DNA of 64,000 nt. It comes from Paracoccus sigandri (GTDB lineage: Bacteria; Pseudomonadota; Alphaproteobacteria; Rhodobacterales; Rhodobacteraceae). The first letter of the stretch is position 1, and each line of letters opens with the position of its first letter. Below are positions 28,190-38,767 of this stretch, one piece after another. The position numbers and the translations under genes were made by a program. Location of the stretch: NCBI RefSeq assembly GCF_003709565.1, contig NZ_QNRC01000002.1:62001-126000 (forward strand), given 5' to 3'. The notes below the pieces were generated by a model that was given only the letters and a program-made list of their open reading frames with translations, was not told the origin of the DNA and did not search any database.

Positions 28190-29421
28190 TCCAGGGCCTC
28201 CGCGATGCGGCTGGCAAGGATCCGGGCGACGGCGGGCTTGCTCATGCGCGGCCAGTCCTCGGCGCCCTCGGCGGTGATCAGCGTAACGGCATTGTCGGCG
28301 CCGCCCATGATGCCGGTCGCCGGGCTGACATCATTGGCCAGGATCCAGTCGCAGCCCTTGCGCAGCCGTTTCGAGGTCGCATGGGCAATCACGTCGTCGG
28401 TCTCGGCCGCGAAGCCCACCACCAGCTTCGGGCGATGCTGGGCCAGCCCGCTGAGCCATGCCAGGATGTCCGGGTTCTCGGCCATTTCCAGCGCCGGGGG
28501 CTGGTCCGATCCGTCCTTCTTCATCTTGCGGTCCGTGGCGTTGGTCACATGCCAGTCGGCCACCGCCGCCGCCATCACCGCGGCATCGGCGGGCAGCGCG
28601 GCCTCGACCGCGTCGCGCATCTGGCGCGCGGTCTCGACCCGAATCACCGTCACGCCCTCGGGCGGTGGGACCTGCGCCGGGCCGGTGACGAAGCTGACCC
28701 GCGCGCCCAGGTCGCGCAAGGCCGCCGCGATGGCTGCCCCCTGCGCGCCCGAGGACCGGTTGGCGATATAGCGCACCGGGTCGATCGGCTCATGCGTGGG
28801 GCCCGAGGTCACGATCACATGCCGCCCGGCCAGGCGCTGCGGCGGCACCTGCGCCTCGGGCAGCAGCTTCAGCGGCCCCTCGCCTTCCAGCGCCTCGCGG
28901 ATCGCCGCGACGATGGCCTCGGGCTCGGCCATCCGGCCGGGGCCGTATTCGCCGCAGGCCATGTCGCCCTCGTCCGGGCCGACGGTCAGGACACCATCGG
29001 CCCCAAGCTGCGCCAGGTTGCGCCGGGTCGCGGGATGGTCCCACATCCGCACATTCATCGCCGGCGCGATCAGCACCCGCTTGTCGGTCGCCAGCAGCAA
29101 GGTCGAGGCCAGGTCGTCCGCCAGCCCCTGCGCCATCTTCGCCATCAGATCGGCGGTCGCCGGCGCCACCACCACCAGGTCGGCGGCGCGCGACAGCTGG
29201 ATATGGCCGATCTCGGCCTCGGTGGAAATGTCGAACAGCCCTTCATGCGCGGCCTCGCCCGCCAGCACGGAAACCGTCATCGCGGTGGTGAACTGCGCGC
29301 CGGCGCGCGTCAGCACCGGCGTCACCGCAACGCCCTGGCCGCGCAGCAGCCGGATCAGCTGCGGCACCTTGTAGGCCGCGATGCCGCCGCCGATGATCAG
29401 AAGGACACGCTTGCCGTTCAT
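28186..29421 (-). CDS. coaBC: Bifunctional phosphopantothenoylcysteine decarboxylase / synthetase (Dfp)
   Basis: Coenzyme A synthesis enzyme (411 aa). The N-terminal CoaC flavoprotein half shows GGIAAYKVPQLIRLLR, the catalytic His in EIGHIQLSRAADL, and the PAMN motif (IAPAMNVRMWDHPA); the C-terminal CoaB half, which joins phosphopantothenate to cysteine, shows SGPTHEPIDPVRYIANRSSG and ILAWLSG..., with the KMKK loop. The start at 29421 was picked over 29475 because the CoaC fold begins at MNGKRVLLIIGGG. It is the first gene of the suf-containing transcription block, divergent from comM. Confidence 0.95.
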   Translation of the reverse strand: MNGKRVLLIIGGGIAAYKVPQLIRLLRGQGVAVTPVLTRAGAQFTTAMTVSVLAGEAAHEGLFDISTEAEIGHIQLSRAADLVVVAPATADLMAKMAQGLADDLASTLLLATDKRVLIAPAMNVRMWDHPATRRNLAQLGADGVLTVGPDEGDMACGEYGPGRMAEPEAIVAAIREALEGEGPLKLLPEAQVPPQRLAGRHVIVTSGPTHEPIDPVRYIANRSSGAQGAAIAAALRDLGARVSFVTGPAQVPPPEGVTVIRVETARQMRDAVEAALPADAAVMAAAVADWHVTNATDRKMKKDGSDQPPALEMAENPDILAWLSGLAQHRPKLVVGFAAETDDVIAHATSKRLRKGCDWILANDVSPATGIMGGADNAVTLITAEGAEDWPRMSKPAVARILASRIAEALE

Positions 29422-29547
29422 TCCAGCCCCCGTCAATGCTGCCCGACAGATAGACATGCCGGCCCCGGCCCGCAAGAAAACTCCCCCGTTAACCCATTCT
29501 TAACGCCGCCCGCGTTAACCCTTCGCCACTGGGGTTCGGGGACAATC

Positions 29548-31062
29548 ATGGTCGCAATCGCCTATTCGGTCGCCTTCGAGGGCATCGAGGCCAGGCTGGT
29601 CGAGGTGCAATGCGCGCTGGCCGCCGGCCTGCCCGGCTTCTCGATCGTGGGCCTGCCCGACAAGGCGGTCAGCGAGGCCCGCGAAAGGGTCAAGGCGGCC
29701 TTCGGGGCGATGGCGGTGGCGCTGCCCAACAAGCGGCTGACGGTGAACCTCTCGCCCGCCGACATGCCCAAGGAGGGCTCGCATTTCGACCTGCCCATCG
29801 CGCTGGCGGTGCTGGCCGCGCTGGAGATCGTCCCGGCCGAGGAACTGTCGCGCTGCGTGGCCCTGGGCGAGCTGGCGCTGGACGGGCGGCTGGTGCCGGT
29901 GGCCGGCGCCCTGCCCGCCGCCATGGCCGCGGCCGAGGACGACCGGGCGCTGATCTGCCCGCGCGCCTGCGGGTCCGAGGCCGCCTGGATCGACCGGGTG
30001 CCGGTGCTGGCCCCCGCGACGCTGCGCGAGGTGGTCGACCACCTGACCGACCGCGCCCCCCTGCCCCGCGCCGCGCCCGGCAAGCTGGCCGATCCGCCGC
30101 CTGCCGGCTGCCTGTCCGAGGTGCGCGGCCAGGAACGCGCCAAGCGCGCGCTGGAGATCGCCGCGGCCGGGCGCCACCACCTGCTGATGATCGGGCCGCC
30201 CGGCGCGGGCAAGTCGATGCTGGCCGCGCGCCTGCCCGGCCTGATGCCGCCCCTGGCCCCGGCCGAGGCGCTGGAAAGCTCGATGATCCATTCGCTGAAC
30301 GGCTCCCTGCCCGAGGGCGGGCTGATGCGCCATGCGCCCTATTGCGACCCGCATCACAACGCCTCGATGCCGGCCATGGTCGGCGGCGGGCGCGGCGCGC
30401 GGCCCGGCCAGGTCAGCCTTGCCCATAACGGCGTGCTGTTCCTGGACGAGCTGCCCGAATTTCCCCGGCAGGTCCTGGAAACCCTGCGCCAGCCCATCGA
30501 GACGGGCGAGGTCACGATCGCCCGCGCCAGCGCCCATATCCGCTATCCCTGCCGCTTCCTGCTGGTCGCCGCCGCCAATCCCTGCCGCTGCGGCTATCTG
30601 GCCGATCCGGCGCGGGCCTGCACGCGGGCGCCCGGCTGCGGCGGCGATTATCTGGGCCGGATCTCGGGGCCGCTCCTCGATCGCTTCGACCTGCGGCTGG
30701 AGCTTCCCGCCGTCGGCATCGCCGACCTGGAACTGCCCCCCGGCGGCGAGACCTCGGCCCAGGTCGCCGCCCGCGTCGCCGCCGCGCGCCGGATCCAGTC
30801 GCGCCGCTTCGCCGGCCATCCCCGGATCCGCGTGAATGCCGAGGCCTCGGGCGCATTGCTGGACCAGATCGCCAGCCCCGACAGCGAGGGTCGCGACCTG
30901 CTGGGCCGCGCCGCCGAAAAGCTGGGCCTGACCGCGCGCGGCTATCACCGCATCCTGCGCAGCGCCCGCACCATCGCGGATCTCGACGGCTCGGAGACCG
31001 TCCGCACCCCGCATCTGGCCGAGGCGATCAGCTATCGCCTGCCCTTCGTCGCGGGCGGCTGA
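29548..31062 (+). CDS. YifB/ComM-family Mg-chelatase-like AAA+ ATPase
   Basis: AAA+ protein of 504 aa. The N-terminal Lon-substrate-like domain (MVAIAYSVAFEGIEARLVEV ... GLPDKAVSEARERVKAA, LSPADMPKEGSHFDLPIAL) is followed by the ATPase core with Walker A GPPGAGKS (about residue 216) and Walker B VLFLDELPEF, the zinc-like Cys pattern NPCRCGY...C, and the C-terminal Mg-chelatase domain (GLTARGYHRILRSARTIAD). ComM is a branch-migration helicase for homologous recombination in natural transformation of Vibrio; the family is widespread, so the role in this organism is inferred. Divergent from coaBC by 126 bp. Confidence 0.93.
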   Translation: MVAIAYSVAFEGIEARLVEVQCALAAGLPGFSIVGLPDKAVSEARERVKAAFGAMAVALPNKRLTVNLSPADMPKEGSHFDLPIALAVLAALEIVPAEELSRCVALGELALDGRLVPVAGALPAAMAAAEDDRALICPRACGSEAAWIDRVPVLAPATLREVVDHLTDRAPLPRAAPGKLADPPPAGCLSEVRGQERAKRALEIAAAGRHHLLMIGPPGAGKSMLAARLPGLMPPLAPAEALESSMIHSLNGSLPEGGLMRHAPYCDPHHNASMPAMVGGGRGARPGQVSLAHNGVLFLDELPEFPRQVLETLRQPIETGEVTIARASAHIRYPCRFLLVAAANPCRCGYLADPARACTRAPGCGGDYLGRISGPLLDRFDLRLELPAVGIADLELPPGGETSAQVAARVAAARRIQSRRFAGHPRIRVNAEASGALLDQIASPDSEGRDLLGRAAEKLGLTARGYHRILRSARTIADLDGSETVRTPHLAEAISYRLPFVAGG

Positions 31063-31097
31063 GCGAGGCCCGCGCCCGAGTTTGGCCAGAAACGAAA

Positions 31098-31120
31098 ACG
31101 CCCCGGCCAGGCCGGGGCGT
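31098..31120 (+). terminator. Terminator after comM
   Basis: ACGCCCCGGC (31098-31107) pairs with GCCGGGGCGT (31111-31120) around a 3-nt loop, 35 bp after the comM stop. AAAA precedes it and TTGG follows, so it could also act for the convergent DUF982 gene. Confidence 0.75.
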
Positions 31121-31186
31121 TGGAATCGGATCGTTGCGGTGGCGTCACCGCGCCGGCAGCGTGCCGGGCGAAACCGCCGATCGGCG

Positions 31187-31453
31187 TCAGGCGGTCCCGT
31201 AGGACGGCGGCAGCGAGGGCCGAAATCCGGCCGACTTGGCCGCCGCCACGAAGGCCTGCCGCGCGGCGGGCACCGGGACCATGCATTCCATGGCACCGTC
31301 GACGGCCTCGCTGGCCGCCCGCCGATATTCGTCACTCACCGGCCAGCGCTTGCGCAGCCAGTATTTCGCCTGCTCGATCGTCGAGATCTGAAGCGTGTCA
31401 CCCTCGTCGGTGATCACGAGCGTAAGGGGTTTTCCCCAGTTTATTTCTATCAT
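31187..31453 (-). CDS. DUF982-domain protein
   Basis: Small protein of 88 aa matching DUF982: IEINWGKPLTLVITDEGDTL strand pair, then the family's central segment IEQAKYWLRKRWPVSDEYRRA and AVDGAMECMVPVPAARQAFVAAA. The family is common in rhizobia and Rhodobacteraceae, often on accessory DNA, and has no known function. There is no good ribosome site; the 5' flank is A/T-rich (GTATAGAAA just before the ATG), unlike its neighbours, which points to foreign origin or a leaderless-like transcript. Confidence 0.8.
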   Translation of the reverse strand: MIEINWGKPLTLVITDEGDTLQISTIEQAKYWLRKRWPVSDEYRRAASEAVDGAMECMVPVPAARQAFVAAAKSAGFRPSLPPSYGTA

Positions 31454-31882
31454 TTTCTATACTTGCTAGTTCAAAGTTAAAATACAACGCAGCGGCCGGC
31501 CATATCCTCGATACGGCACGCCGATCACATTACGGCAGCTTCCTTTACAGAAGGTTACCATCACCATCCCGCCACCCCGGATGGGGGATCCGCCTCCGAC
31601 GCTCGTTGTCCTGCCGAAGGGATTCGTCGGACTGCGGCAGCCGTTTCACCGGCTGAACGGGCTGGCGGTCAGAATCGTGACCAGAATCATCTGCAACCGG
31701 CCCATCGACCAGCCTTGGCCAATTGCGATCCATCGGCATCCCTCGCGGCTACACCGCGCAGGACAGCCGTGCGGATGAAGGCAATATGGGAATGTCAGCG
31801 CACAATTGCATCCAGCCGTGACGGATAATCGCTCAAGCGACTGTAATCACGTCAAAGATGGCGGACGGCCAGCACGACGCGG
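31454..31882. other. Non-coding stretch with no recognised gene
   Basis: About 430 bp without a convincing coding frame. The part nearest the DUF982 gene (31454-31490) is clearly richer in A/T than the rest of the window; 31540-31790 has short frames on both strands (up to 65 codons) with no family similarity or ribosome sites. It may contain a small RNA, decayed foreign DNA or only promoter sequence. I saw no inverted or direct repeats that would mark an insertion element. Confidence 0.5.
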
Positions 31883-32122
31883 CTATTCCGGTTTCGTGCC
31901 CGCGGGTCTGGCGCGGCCCTTGCCGGGCGCCTCGGCCACGGACGATTTTTTCTCGGCTTCGCGGGCCAGACGGGCATCCCGCAGGGAAGCGGTCAACTGG
32001 TCGCGCTTCTTGGCGCTGTCCGCGATGATCTGCTTTGCCGCCGCAGTGGTTCGGTCCAATGCGGTTTCGGGCGTGCGCCGCCCTTCGCCGAAAATATTCG
32101 TGAACTGGTCTTTCGGGATCAT
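31883..32122 (-). CDS. Hypothetical small charged protein
   Basis: Hypothetical protein of 79 aa. It begins MIPKDQFTNIFGEG, continues with a helix rich in Ala, Lys and Arg (ALDRTTAAAKQIIADSAKKR) and ends in a charged, probably disordered Lys/Ala/Pro tail (KSSVAEAPGKGRARPAGTKP). This pattern could suit a nucleoid- or granule-associated peptide, but no family was recognised. A weak CAGGGGCAG element precedes the ATG. It is 50 bp downstream of the cold-shock gene on the same strand. Codon use fits the host. Confidence 0.55.
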   Translation of the reverse strand: MIPKDQFTNIFGEGRRTPETALDRTTAAAKQIIADSAKKRDQLTASLRDARLAREAEKKSSVAEAPGKGRARPAGTKPE

Positions 32123-32172
32123 GTCTGCCCCTGCAGCGGGCCCGACCCCAGCGGATCGGACCCTTGCAATTC

Positions 32173-32379
32173 TCAGGCCAGCGCCAGATTCGTCGCCGAT
32201 TCACGGCCGTCGCGGCCGCTTTCCAGCTCGTAGGTGACCGCCTGGCCGTCATTCAGCTGGCGGATGCCCGCCCGCTCGACCGCCGAGATGTGCACGAAAA
32301 TGTCGCGGCCGCCATCTGCCGGGGCGATGAAGCCGAAGCCTTTGGTTTGGTTGAACCATTTCACGGTGCCATTGGCCAT
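32173..32379 (-). CDS. Cold-shock domain protein (CspA family)
   Basis: Single cold-shock domain (68 aa) that binds single-stranded RNA and DNA. RNP1 is KGFGFIAP and RNP2 is DIFVHIS; the opening MANGTVKWFNQTKGFGF is standard. The ATG at 32379 is preceded by AAGGAG; a longer frame upstream is not coding-like. The sequence between 32380 and about 32480 is likely a 5' leader, as long leaders control many csp genes, but I cannot show a specific structure. Confidence 0.95.
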   Translation of the reverse strand: MANGTVKWFNQTKGFGFIAPADGGRDIFVHISAVERAGIRQLNDGQAVTYELESGRDGRESATNLALA

Positions 32380-32570
32380 CGTGATGTCTCCTTCTTGGTA
32401 TGCTGCCCGCAACATGCGACAGCCCGGCTCAGTCAGTTCGGGTAGCAAACTGAAGCCGATTAAGGAGACAGGGTGCGGTAGGAATCAACGTAGCTGTGCC
32501 AAGCTACCCCAGCGCGCCGAAAATAGCAAGGAAAGCCGAAGGCCCCCTTCCGCCCACGACGTCTGGCCCG

Positions 32571-32939
32571 CTAATTCCCGCGCTGGCGCAGCCATTCCTG
32601 CATCATCTCGATCTCGCCTTCCTGGGCCTCGATCACCTCCTGGGCCAGCTTGCGGACCTCGGGGTCCGACCCATGGTCCAGCGCGATCCGCGCCATGTCG
32701 ATCGCGCCCTGGTGATGCGGGATCATCCCGCGCATGAAATCGACATCCGCGTCGCCGCTGTAGTCGATCATCATCTCTCGATGCATGCGCTCCATCGCCG
32801 CGCGATAGGCGGTGGTCGAGGCCGCCTCGGCCCGCGCCCCGGCCTGGTGGCCGGCATGGCCGTCATGGGACATCGCGGTCGCGGTCACGGCGGCAGCGCC
32901 GAAGGCACCGGCACAGAGCAGGATGGCAATGCGTTTCAT
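32571..32939 (-). CDS. DUF305-domain secreted protein
   Basis: Exported protein (122 aa) with signal peptide [20 protein letters not shown] and a His/Met-rich body: [28 protein letters not shown], and the DUF305 hallmark [15 protein letters not shown], then [13 protein letters not shown]305 is a ferritin-like helical pair; members are often linked to copper handling because of the His/Met clusters, so periplasmic metal binding is a reasonable guess. GAGGAT lies before the ATG. Monocistronic. Confidence 0.88.
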   Translation of the reverse strand: MKRIAILLCAGAFGAAAVTATAMSHDGHAGHQAGARAEAASTTAYRAAMERMHREMMIDYSGDADVDFMRGMIPHHQGAIDMARIALDHGSDPEVRKLAQEVIEAQEGEIEMMQEWLRQRGN

Positions 32940-33080
32940 GAAATCCTCTTCCTGGTTTGTTGCTCGTGGTGCCATCCCGCTTAAGGGTTCCAGCAGCTGG
33001 AGGGTCAAGCCCGCCGGAAATCACCACCGGGAAACACCTTCGTGAACAGGCCGCGCCGGCCGCCAGGGGCCCGGAACGCG

Positions 33081-33108
33081 GAAAGCCCCGGCGGGGGCCG
33101 GGGCTTTC
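33081..33108 (-). terminator. Terminator downstream of tRNA-Val
   Basis: Twelve-bp perfect stem GAAAGCCCCGGC / GCCGGGGCTTTC (33081-33092, 33097-33108) with a GGGG-type loop, 11 bp past the encoded CCA end of the tRNA on the minus strand. Confidence 0.85.
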
Positions 33109-33118
33109 GCGGGAATGA

Positions 33119-33193
33119 TGGTGGGTGATAACGGATTTGAACCGCTGACATCTTCGATGTGAACGAAGCGCTCTACCGCTGAGCTAATCACCC
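33119..33193 (-). tRNA. tRNA-Val (anticodon CAC)
   Basis: Cloverleaf of 75 nt with CCA encoded: acceptor GGGTGAT pairs with ATCACCC, D arm GCTC-AGCGGTA-GAGC, anticodon arm CTTCG-TTCACAT-CGAAG giving CAC (reads GUG), and T arm AGCGG-TTCAAAT-CCGTT. Discriminator A, then CCA. A strong terminator follows. Confidence 0.97.
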
Positions 33194-33270
33194 GGTGGGC
33201 GGGCTTTTAGACCGGGCCGCGGCGCGGCGCAAGAGGGCGCGCGCAGAATCCTGCCCCGCGGGCCCGCATT

Positions 33271-33582
33271 TCAAACCTCGTCCTGGGCCTTGCGCCGCAG
33301 CCTCAGGGTTATCACCTCGCCGCCGCGCAGATCGCGCGAGCGATTGACGCGGGCGCGGCCGAAAGGCGGCACGGCCAGCGTCTCGCCCGAGGCCAGCGCC
33401 ACGCCCAGCTGGGCCAGCGTCGCCTCGATGATCGGCCGCGCCTCGGATTTCTTGGCGCCGGTCGCCGCCACCACGCGATCGACGAAATCGCGCTTCTGCA
33501 CCACCTGCGCCGGCTGGGGATCACCCGGCAACTCTCGGCTGAGCGACCGCCGTCCCGAACCGGAATCGGTCTGGCCTGTCAT
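33271..33582 (-). CDS. HU/IHF-family DNA-binding protein
   Basis: Histone-like protein (103 aa) with a nonstandard, polar N-terminal extension of about 28 residues (TGQTDSGSGRRSLSRELPG...), then the HU fold: KRDFVDRVVAATGAKKSEARP helices, ATLAQLGVALASGETLAVPP and FGRARVNRSRDLRGGEVITL, the DNA-binding arm. The C-terminal RKAQDEV is typical. The ATG at 33582 follows the promoter-like leader; a longer frame from 33624 is unlikely. It is diverged from canonical HU, so it may be a specialised nucleoid protein. Confidence 0.85.
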   Translation of the reverse strand: MTGQTDSGSGRRSLSRELPGDPQPAQVVQKRDFVDRVVAATGAKKSEARPIIEATLAQLGVALASGETLAVPPFGRARVNRSRDLRGGEVITLRLRRKAQDEV

Positions 33583-33599
33583 GCTGAACCTCCAAATCA

Positions 33600-33612
33600 G
33601 AACCATTGGTTC
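33600..33612. promoter_or_regulatory. 13-bp palindrome in the leader of the HU-like gene
   Basis: GAACCA (33600-33605), central T, TGGTTC (33607-33612) form a perfect palindrome 18 bp upstream of the start codon. AATAATG (33624-33630) and CATTATT (33643-33649) are further arms upstream. Possibly an autoregulatory site. Confidence 0.35.
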
Positions 33613-33668
33613 AGGTTGGCGCAAATAATGACGTTAGGTCAACATTATTCGGCATTTGCCATGAAGAA

Positions 33669-33696
33669 GCCGGGCCAGGAAGGGTCCTGGCCCGGC
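33669..33696 (-). terminator. Terminator after lon
   Basis: Perfect 12-bp stem GCCGGGCCAGGA / TCCTGGCCCGGC (33669-33680, 33685-33696) with a 4-nt loop; on the minus strand it is followed by TTCTTCAT. It lies 58 bp downstream of the lon stop. Confidence 0.85.
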
Positions 33697-33754
33697 GGGT
33701 TTCCTCATGCACGCGGACGGCGATGTCGCCGCCCGGCAGCCGTGGGCGGGCGGG

Positions 33755-36172
<2,418 letters not shown>

Positions 36173-36241
36173 GTCTGCGTTCCTTTCCTGCCCGAAGCCG
36201 CGGCCCCGTCATTGGCGACACGCGGCCCCTGCATCGGGCCA

Positions 36242-36269
36242 ATCTAGGCGCGTCGGGTGTCGCATTCAA
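36242..36269 (-). promoter_or_regulatory. Heat-shock-like (RpoH) promoter of lon
   Basis: On the minus strand TTGAAT (36269-36264) is followed after 16 bp by CTAGAT (36247-36242), ahead of lon by about 70 bp. The TTGAA...C-TA-AT layout matches the known alphaproteobacterial RpoH consensus better than the housekeeping one. No experimental support from sequence alone. Confidence 0.55.
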
Positions 36270-36337
36270 TATGACCCGAAGAATACCACATATTTTGTCC
36301 CGGCGCCCGGCAGCCGCAAACCCTGCACCCAAATGCC

Positions 36338-37699
36338 TCAGCGGGGGATGACGATTTCCGCCCTCAGCCCGCCCAGGCGCGGCCCGCGCCCCAGCCGCAG
36401 CTGGCCGCCATGGGCGCGCGCGACATCGGCGGCGATGGCCAGCCCCAGCCCGGTGCCCTGCCCGCTGCTGCGCCCGCGCGCCGGGTCAAGCCGGGTGAAG
36501 GGGCGCATCGCGGCATCCAGGCTGTCCTCGGGGATGCCCGGCCCGTCATCCTCGATGCCGATGCGCAGGCTGCGCGGGCCAAGCGTCGCGTCGATCTCGG
36601 CCCGGCTGCCATAGCGGACGGCATTGCCGACCAGGTTGTCCAGCGCCCGGCGCAGCATGTCGGGGCGGAAGGTCGCCTGGCCCTCGGCCTCGCCCTCGAA
36701 GCGCACCAGGTCGACCTTCTGGCCGGCGCGCTGCGCATCGGTGACGATGCCGTGCAGGAAGGTCTGGACGCGGGTCGCCTCGGGCGGGCTGTCGCGGGCC
36801 TCCTCGCGGGCATAGTCCAGGAAGCCGTCCACCATCCGGTTCATCTCGGCGATGTCGGCCTCCATCGCGGCGATCTCCTCGGCATCGGGGGGATAGTCGG
36901 GCGACATCATCGACAGGCCCAGCTTCAGCCGCGTCAGGGGGGTGCGCAGGTCGTGGCTGATCCCCGACATCATCACCTTGCGCTGCTCGTTCTGGCGCTC
37001 CAGCCGGTTGCGCATGTCCAGGAACGCCGTGCCGGCGCTGCGCACCTCGATGGCGCCGCCGGGGCGATAGGGAACGATGCGGCCCTTGCCGTATTCCTCG
37101 GCGGCATGGGACAGGCGGCGGATCGGGCGCAGCTGGTTGCGCAGGAAGATCGTCGCGATGCCGGTCATCAGCAGCGAGGTGAAGACCATCAGCACCAGCA
37201 GCTGGTGCGGGTTCGAGGCGCTGACCCGGCGCCGGTCGAAATCCAGCGAATAGAGGCCGAACCGGCCCTGCATCGTGACCGAGACCCGCTTGTCGTCGCT
37301 GGCCAGGTCCACCGAGGCGACGCCCGGCACCTCCTCGCGCAGGACCTCGATCACGACGCGGCCGGAAAAGTCGTAGAACAGCCGCCGGTCGGCCTCGCCG
37401 GGCTCGGCCGGGATGCGCAGGATCAGCCCCAGCGGCGCGGCCACCGTCTCGCCCGCAAGCAGCGCCGTCGCGACATTCTCGGCCCGGTCGATGCGCCGCG
37501 CGACGAAGGCCAGCTCGCGCGCCATGGACGAGGTCATCTGCCGCGTCACGCCCTCGAAATGGCGCTGCAGGAACATCACGCTGACCACCAGCGTCACCAC
37601 CACGATCGGCAAAAACAGGATCAGCGCCGCCCGTCCGTAAAGCCCGCGCGGAAAGACGCGCTTGGCCCAGCCCTGTTCGTTGTGGTTCGTCATGGTCAT
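36338..37699 (-). CDS. Two-component sensor histidine kinase (EnvZ-like)
   Basis: Membrane sensor kinase (453 aa). TM1 is at about residues 23-44, a periplasmic domain follows to about 165, TM2 at about 166-187, a HAMP linker at about 188-240, and the phospho-acceptor H249 is in SGISHDLRTPLTRLK. The ATPase domain shows the N-box (DNLVGNAVRYG), G1 (EDDGPGIPED) and G2 (GQGTGLGLAIA). This resembles EnvZ-class osmosensors of Rhodobacteraceae. No response regulator gene is adjacent on either side, so its partner is elsewhere. Start at 37699 or the next ATG at 37693. Confidence 0.9.
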   Translation of the reverse strand: MTMTNHNEQGWAKRVFPRGLYGRAALILFLPIVVVTLVVSVMFLQRHFEGVTRQMTSSMARELAFVARRIDRAENVATALLAGETVAAPLGLILRIPAEPGEADRRLFYDFSGRVVIEVLREEVPGVASVDLASDDKRVSVTMQGRFGLYSLDFDRRRVSASNPHQLLVLMVFTSLLMTGIATIFLRNQLRPIRRLSHAAEEYGKGRIVPYRPGGAIEVRSAGTAFLDMRNRLERQNEQRKVMMSGISHDLRTPLTRLKLGLSMMSPDYPPDAEEIAAMEADIAEMNRMVDGFLDYAREEARDSPPEATRVQTFLHGIVTDAQRAGQKVDLVRFEGEAEGQATFRPDMLRRALDNLVGNAVRYGSRAEIDATLGPRSLRIGIEDDGPGIPEDSLDAAMRPFTRLDPARGRSSGQGTGLGLAIAADVARAHGGQLRLGRGPRLGGLRAEIVIPR

Positions 37700-37781
37700 C
37701 CCGTCTGCCGCCCGCTAGGCTAACCGCGCGATGCGTCCCGCGAAAGGGCCGCCGTCACCGATCCGCGATGAAAGAGGCGCC

Positions 37782-38633
37782 ATGCAGGAACCCCTGTCGA
37801 TCCTTGCCCCGAATCCCTCGCCGCTGACCGGGCAAGGGACCAACACCTTCCTTCTGGGCCGGCGCCATGTCGCGGTGATCGATCCCGGCCCCGACCATGC
37901 CGGCCACCGCGCGGCGATCCTGGAAGCCTCGGGCGGGCGCATCACGCATATCTTCGTCACCCATGCCCATCTGGACCACAGCGAGGGCGCGCGCGCCCTG
38001 TCGCAACAGACCGGCGCGCCCATCCTGGCCTTCGGCGACGCGCTGGCCGGGCGCTCGGCGGTGATGCAGCGGCTGGCGGCCGAGGGGGTGCTGGAGGGCG
38101 GCGAGGGGCTGGACCGCGGCTTCCGCCCCGACATGACGCTGAGCGACGGCGCCGTGGTCGAGACGCCCGACTGGACCCTGTGCGCGATCCACACGCCCGG
38201 CCATGCCGCCAATCACCTCAGCTTCGCCTTCGAGGACCTGCTGTTCTGCGGCGACATCGTGCTGGGCTGGTCGACGACGCTGATCTCGCCGCCCGACGGC
38301 GACCTGGGCGATTACTTCCGCAGCCTGGACCGGATCGGGGCGCTTGGCGCGTCCCGGCTGCTGCCCGCCCATGGCGCCGCGATCGATAGCCCCGCGCCGC
38401 GCCTGGCCGAGCTTGCCGCCCATCGCCGCGAACGCACCGCCCAGATCCTGGCGGCGCTGCGCGACGGCCCGGCCGATGCCGCGACCCTGGCCGCCCGGAT
38501 CTACGACATCCCCGCCGCGCTGATGCCCGCCGCGACCCGCAACGTGCTGGCCCATCTGGTCGCGCTCGACGCGCTTGGCGCCGTCCGCGCCGAGGGCGAT
38601 TTCTCGTCCCGCGCGCGCTTTTCGGCGATGTGA
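37782..38633 (+). CDS. MBL-fold metallo-hydrolase (LACTB2/endoribonuclease-like)
   Basis: Metallo-beta-lactamase-fold hydrolase (283 aa). Zinc motif THAHLDHSEGA (HxHxDH) is followed by HTPGHAANHLSF and LLFCGDIVLGWSTT, with the downstream PAHG metal ligand. The C-terminal winged-helix domain (ERTAQILAALRDG ... ATRNVLAHLVALDALG) is typical of the LACTB2/RNase family. The ATG at 37782 follows GAGGCGCC. It is divergent from the kinase gene; tRNA-Asn begins 60 bp after its stop. Substrate unknown; RNA or a thioester is plausible. Confidence 0.87.
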   Translation: MQEPLSILAPNPSPLTGQGTNTFLLGRRHVAVIDPGPDHAGHRAAILEASGGRITHIFVTHAHLDHSEGARALSQQTGAPILAFGDALAGRSAVMQRLAAEGVLEGGEGLDRGFRPDMTLSDGAVVETPDWTLCAIHTPGHAANHLSFAFEDLLFCGDIVLGWSTTLISPPDGDLGDYFRSLDRIGALGASRLLPAHGAAIDSPAPRLAELAAHRRERTAQILAALRDGPADAATLAARIYDIPAALMPAATRNVLAHLVALDALGAVRAEGDFSSRARFSAM

Positions 38634-38692
38634 AAATTTTGTCGCAATGCCTCTGGACGGCCCCGGAACTGCTTGCTATATCGCCCCCGTGT

Positions 38693-38767
38693 TCCGGCGT
38701 AGCTCAGCGGTAGAGCAGTTGACTGTTAATCAATTGGTCGTAGGTTCGATCCCTACCGCCGGAGCCA
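38693..38767 (+). tRNA. tRNA-Asn (anticodon GTT)
   Basis: Cloverleaf of 75 nt with CCA encoded: acceptor TCCGGCG pairs with CGCCGGA, D arm GCTC-AGCGGTA-GAGC, anticodon arm GTTGA-CTGTTAA-TCAAT giving GTT (reads AAC/AAU), and T arm GTAGG-TTCGATC-CCTAC. Discriminator G. No duplicated tRNA end (attachment site) was found downstream. Confidence 0.97.

Noticed and set aside
31545..31778. Small frames of about 65 codons on both strands
   Set aside because: No ribosome sites or recognisable families; codon use is not like that of the neighbouring genes.
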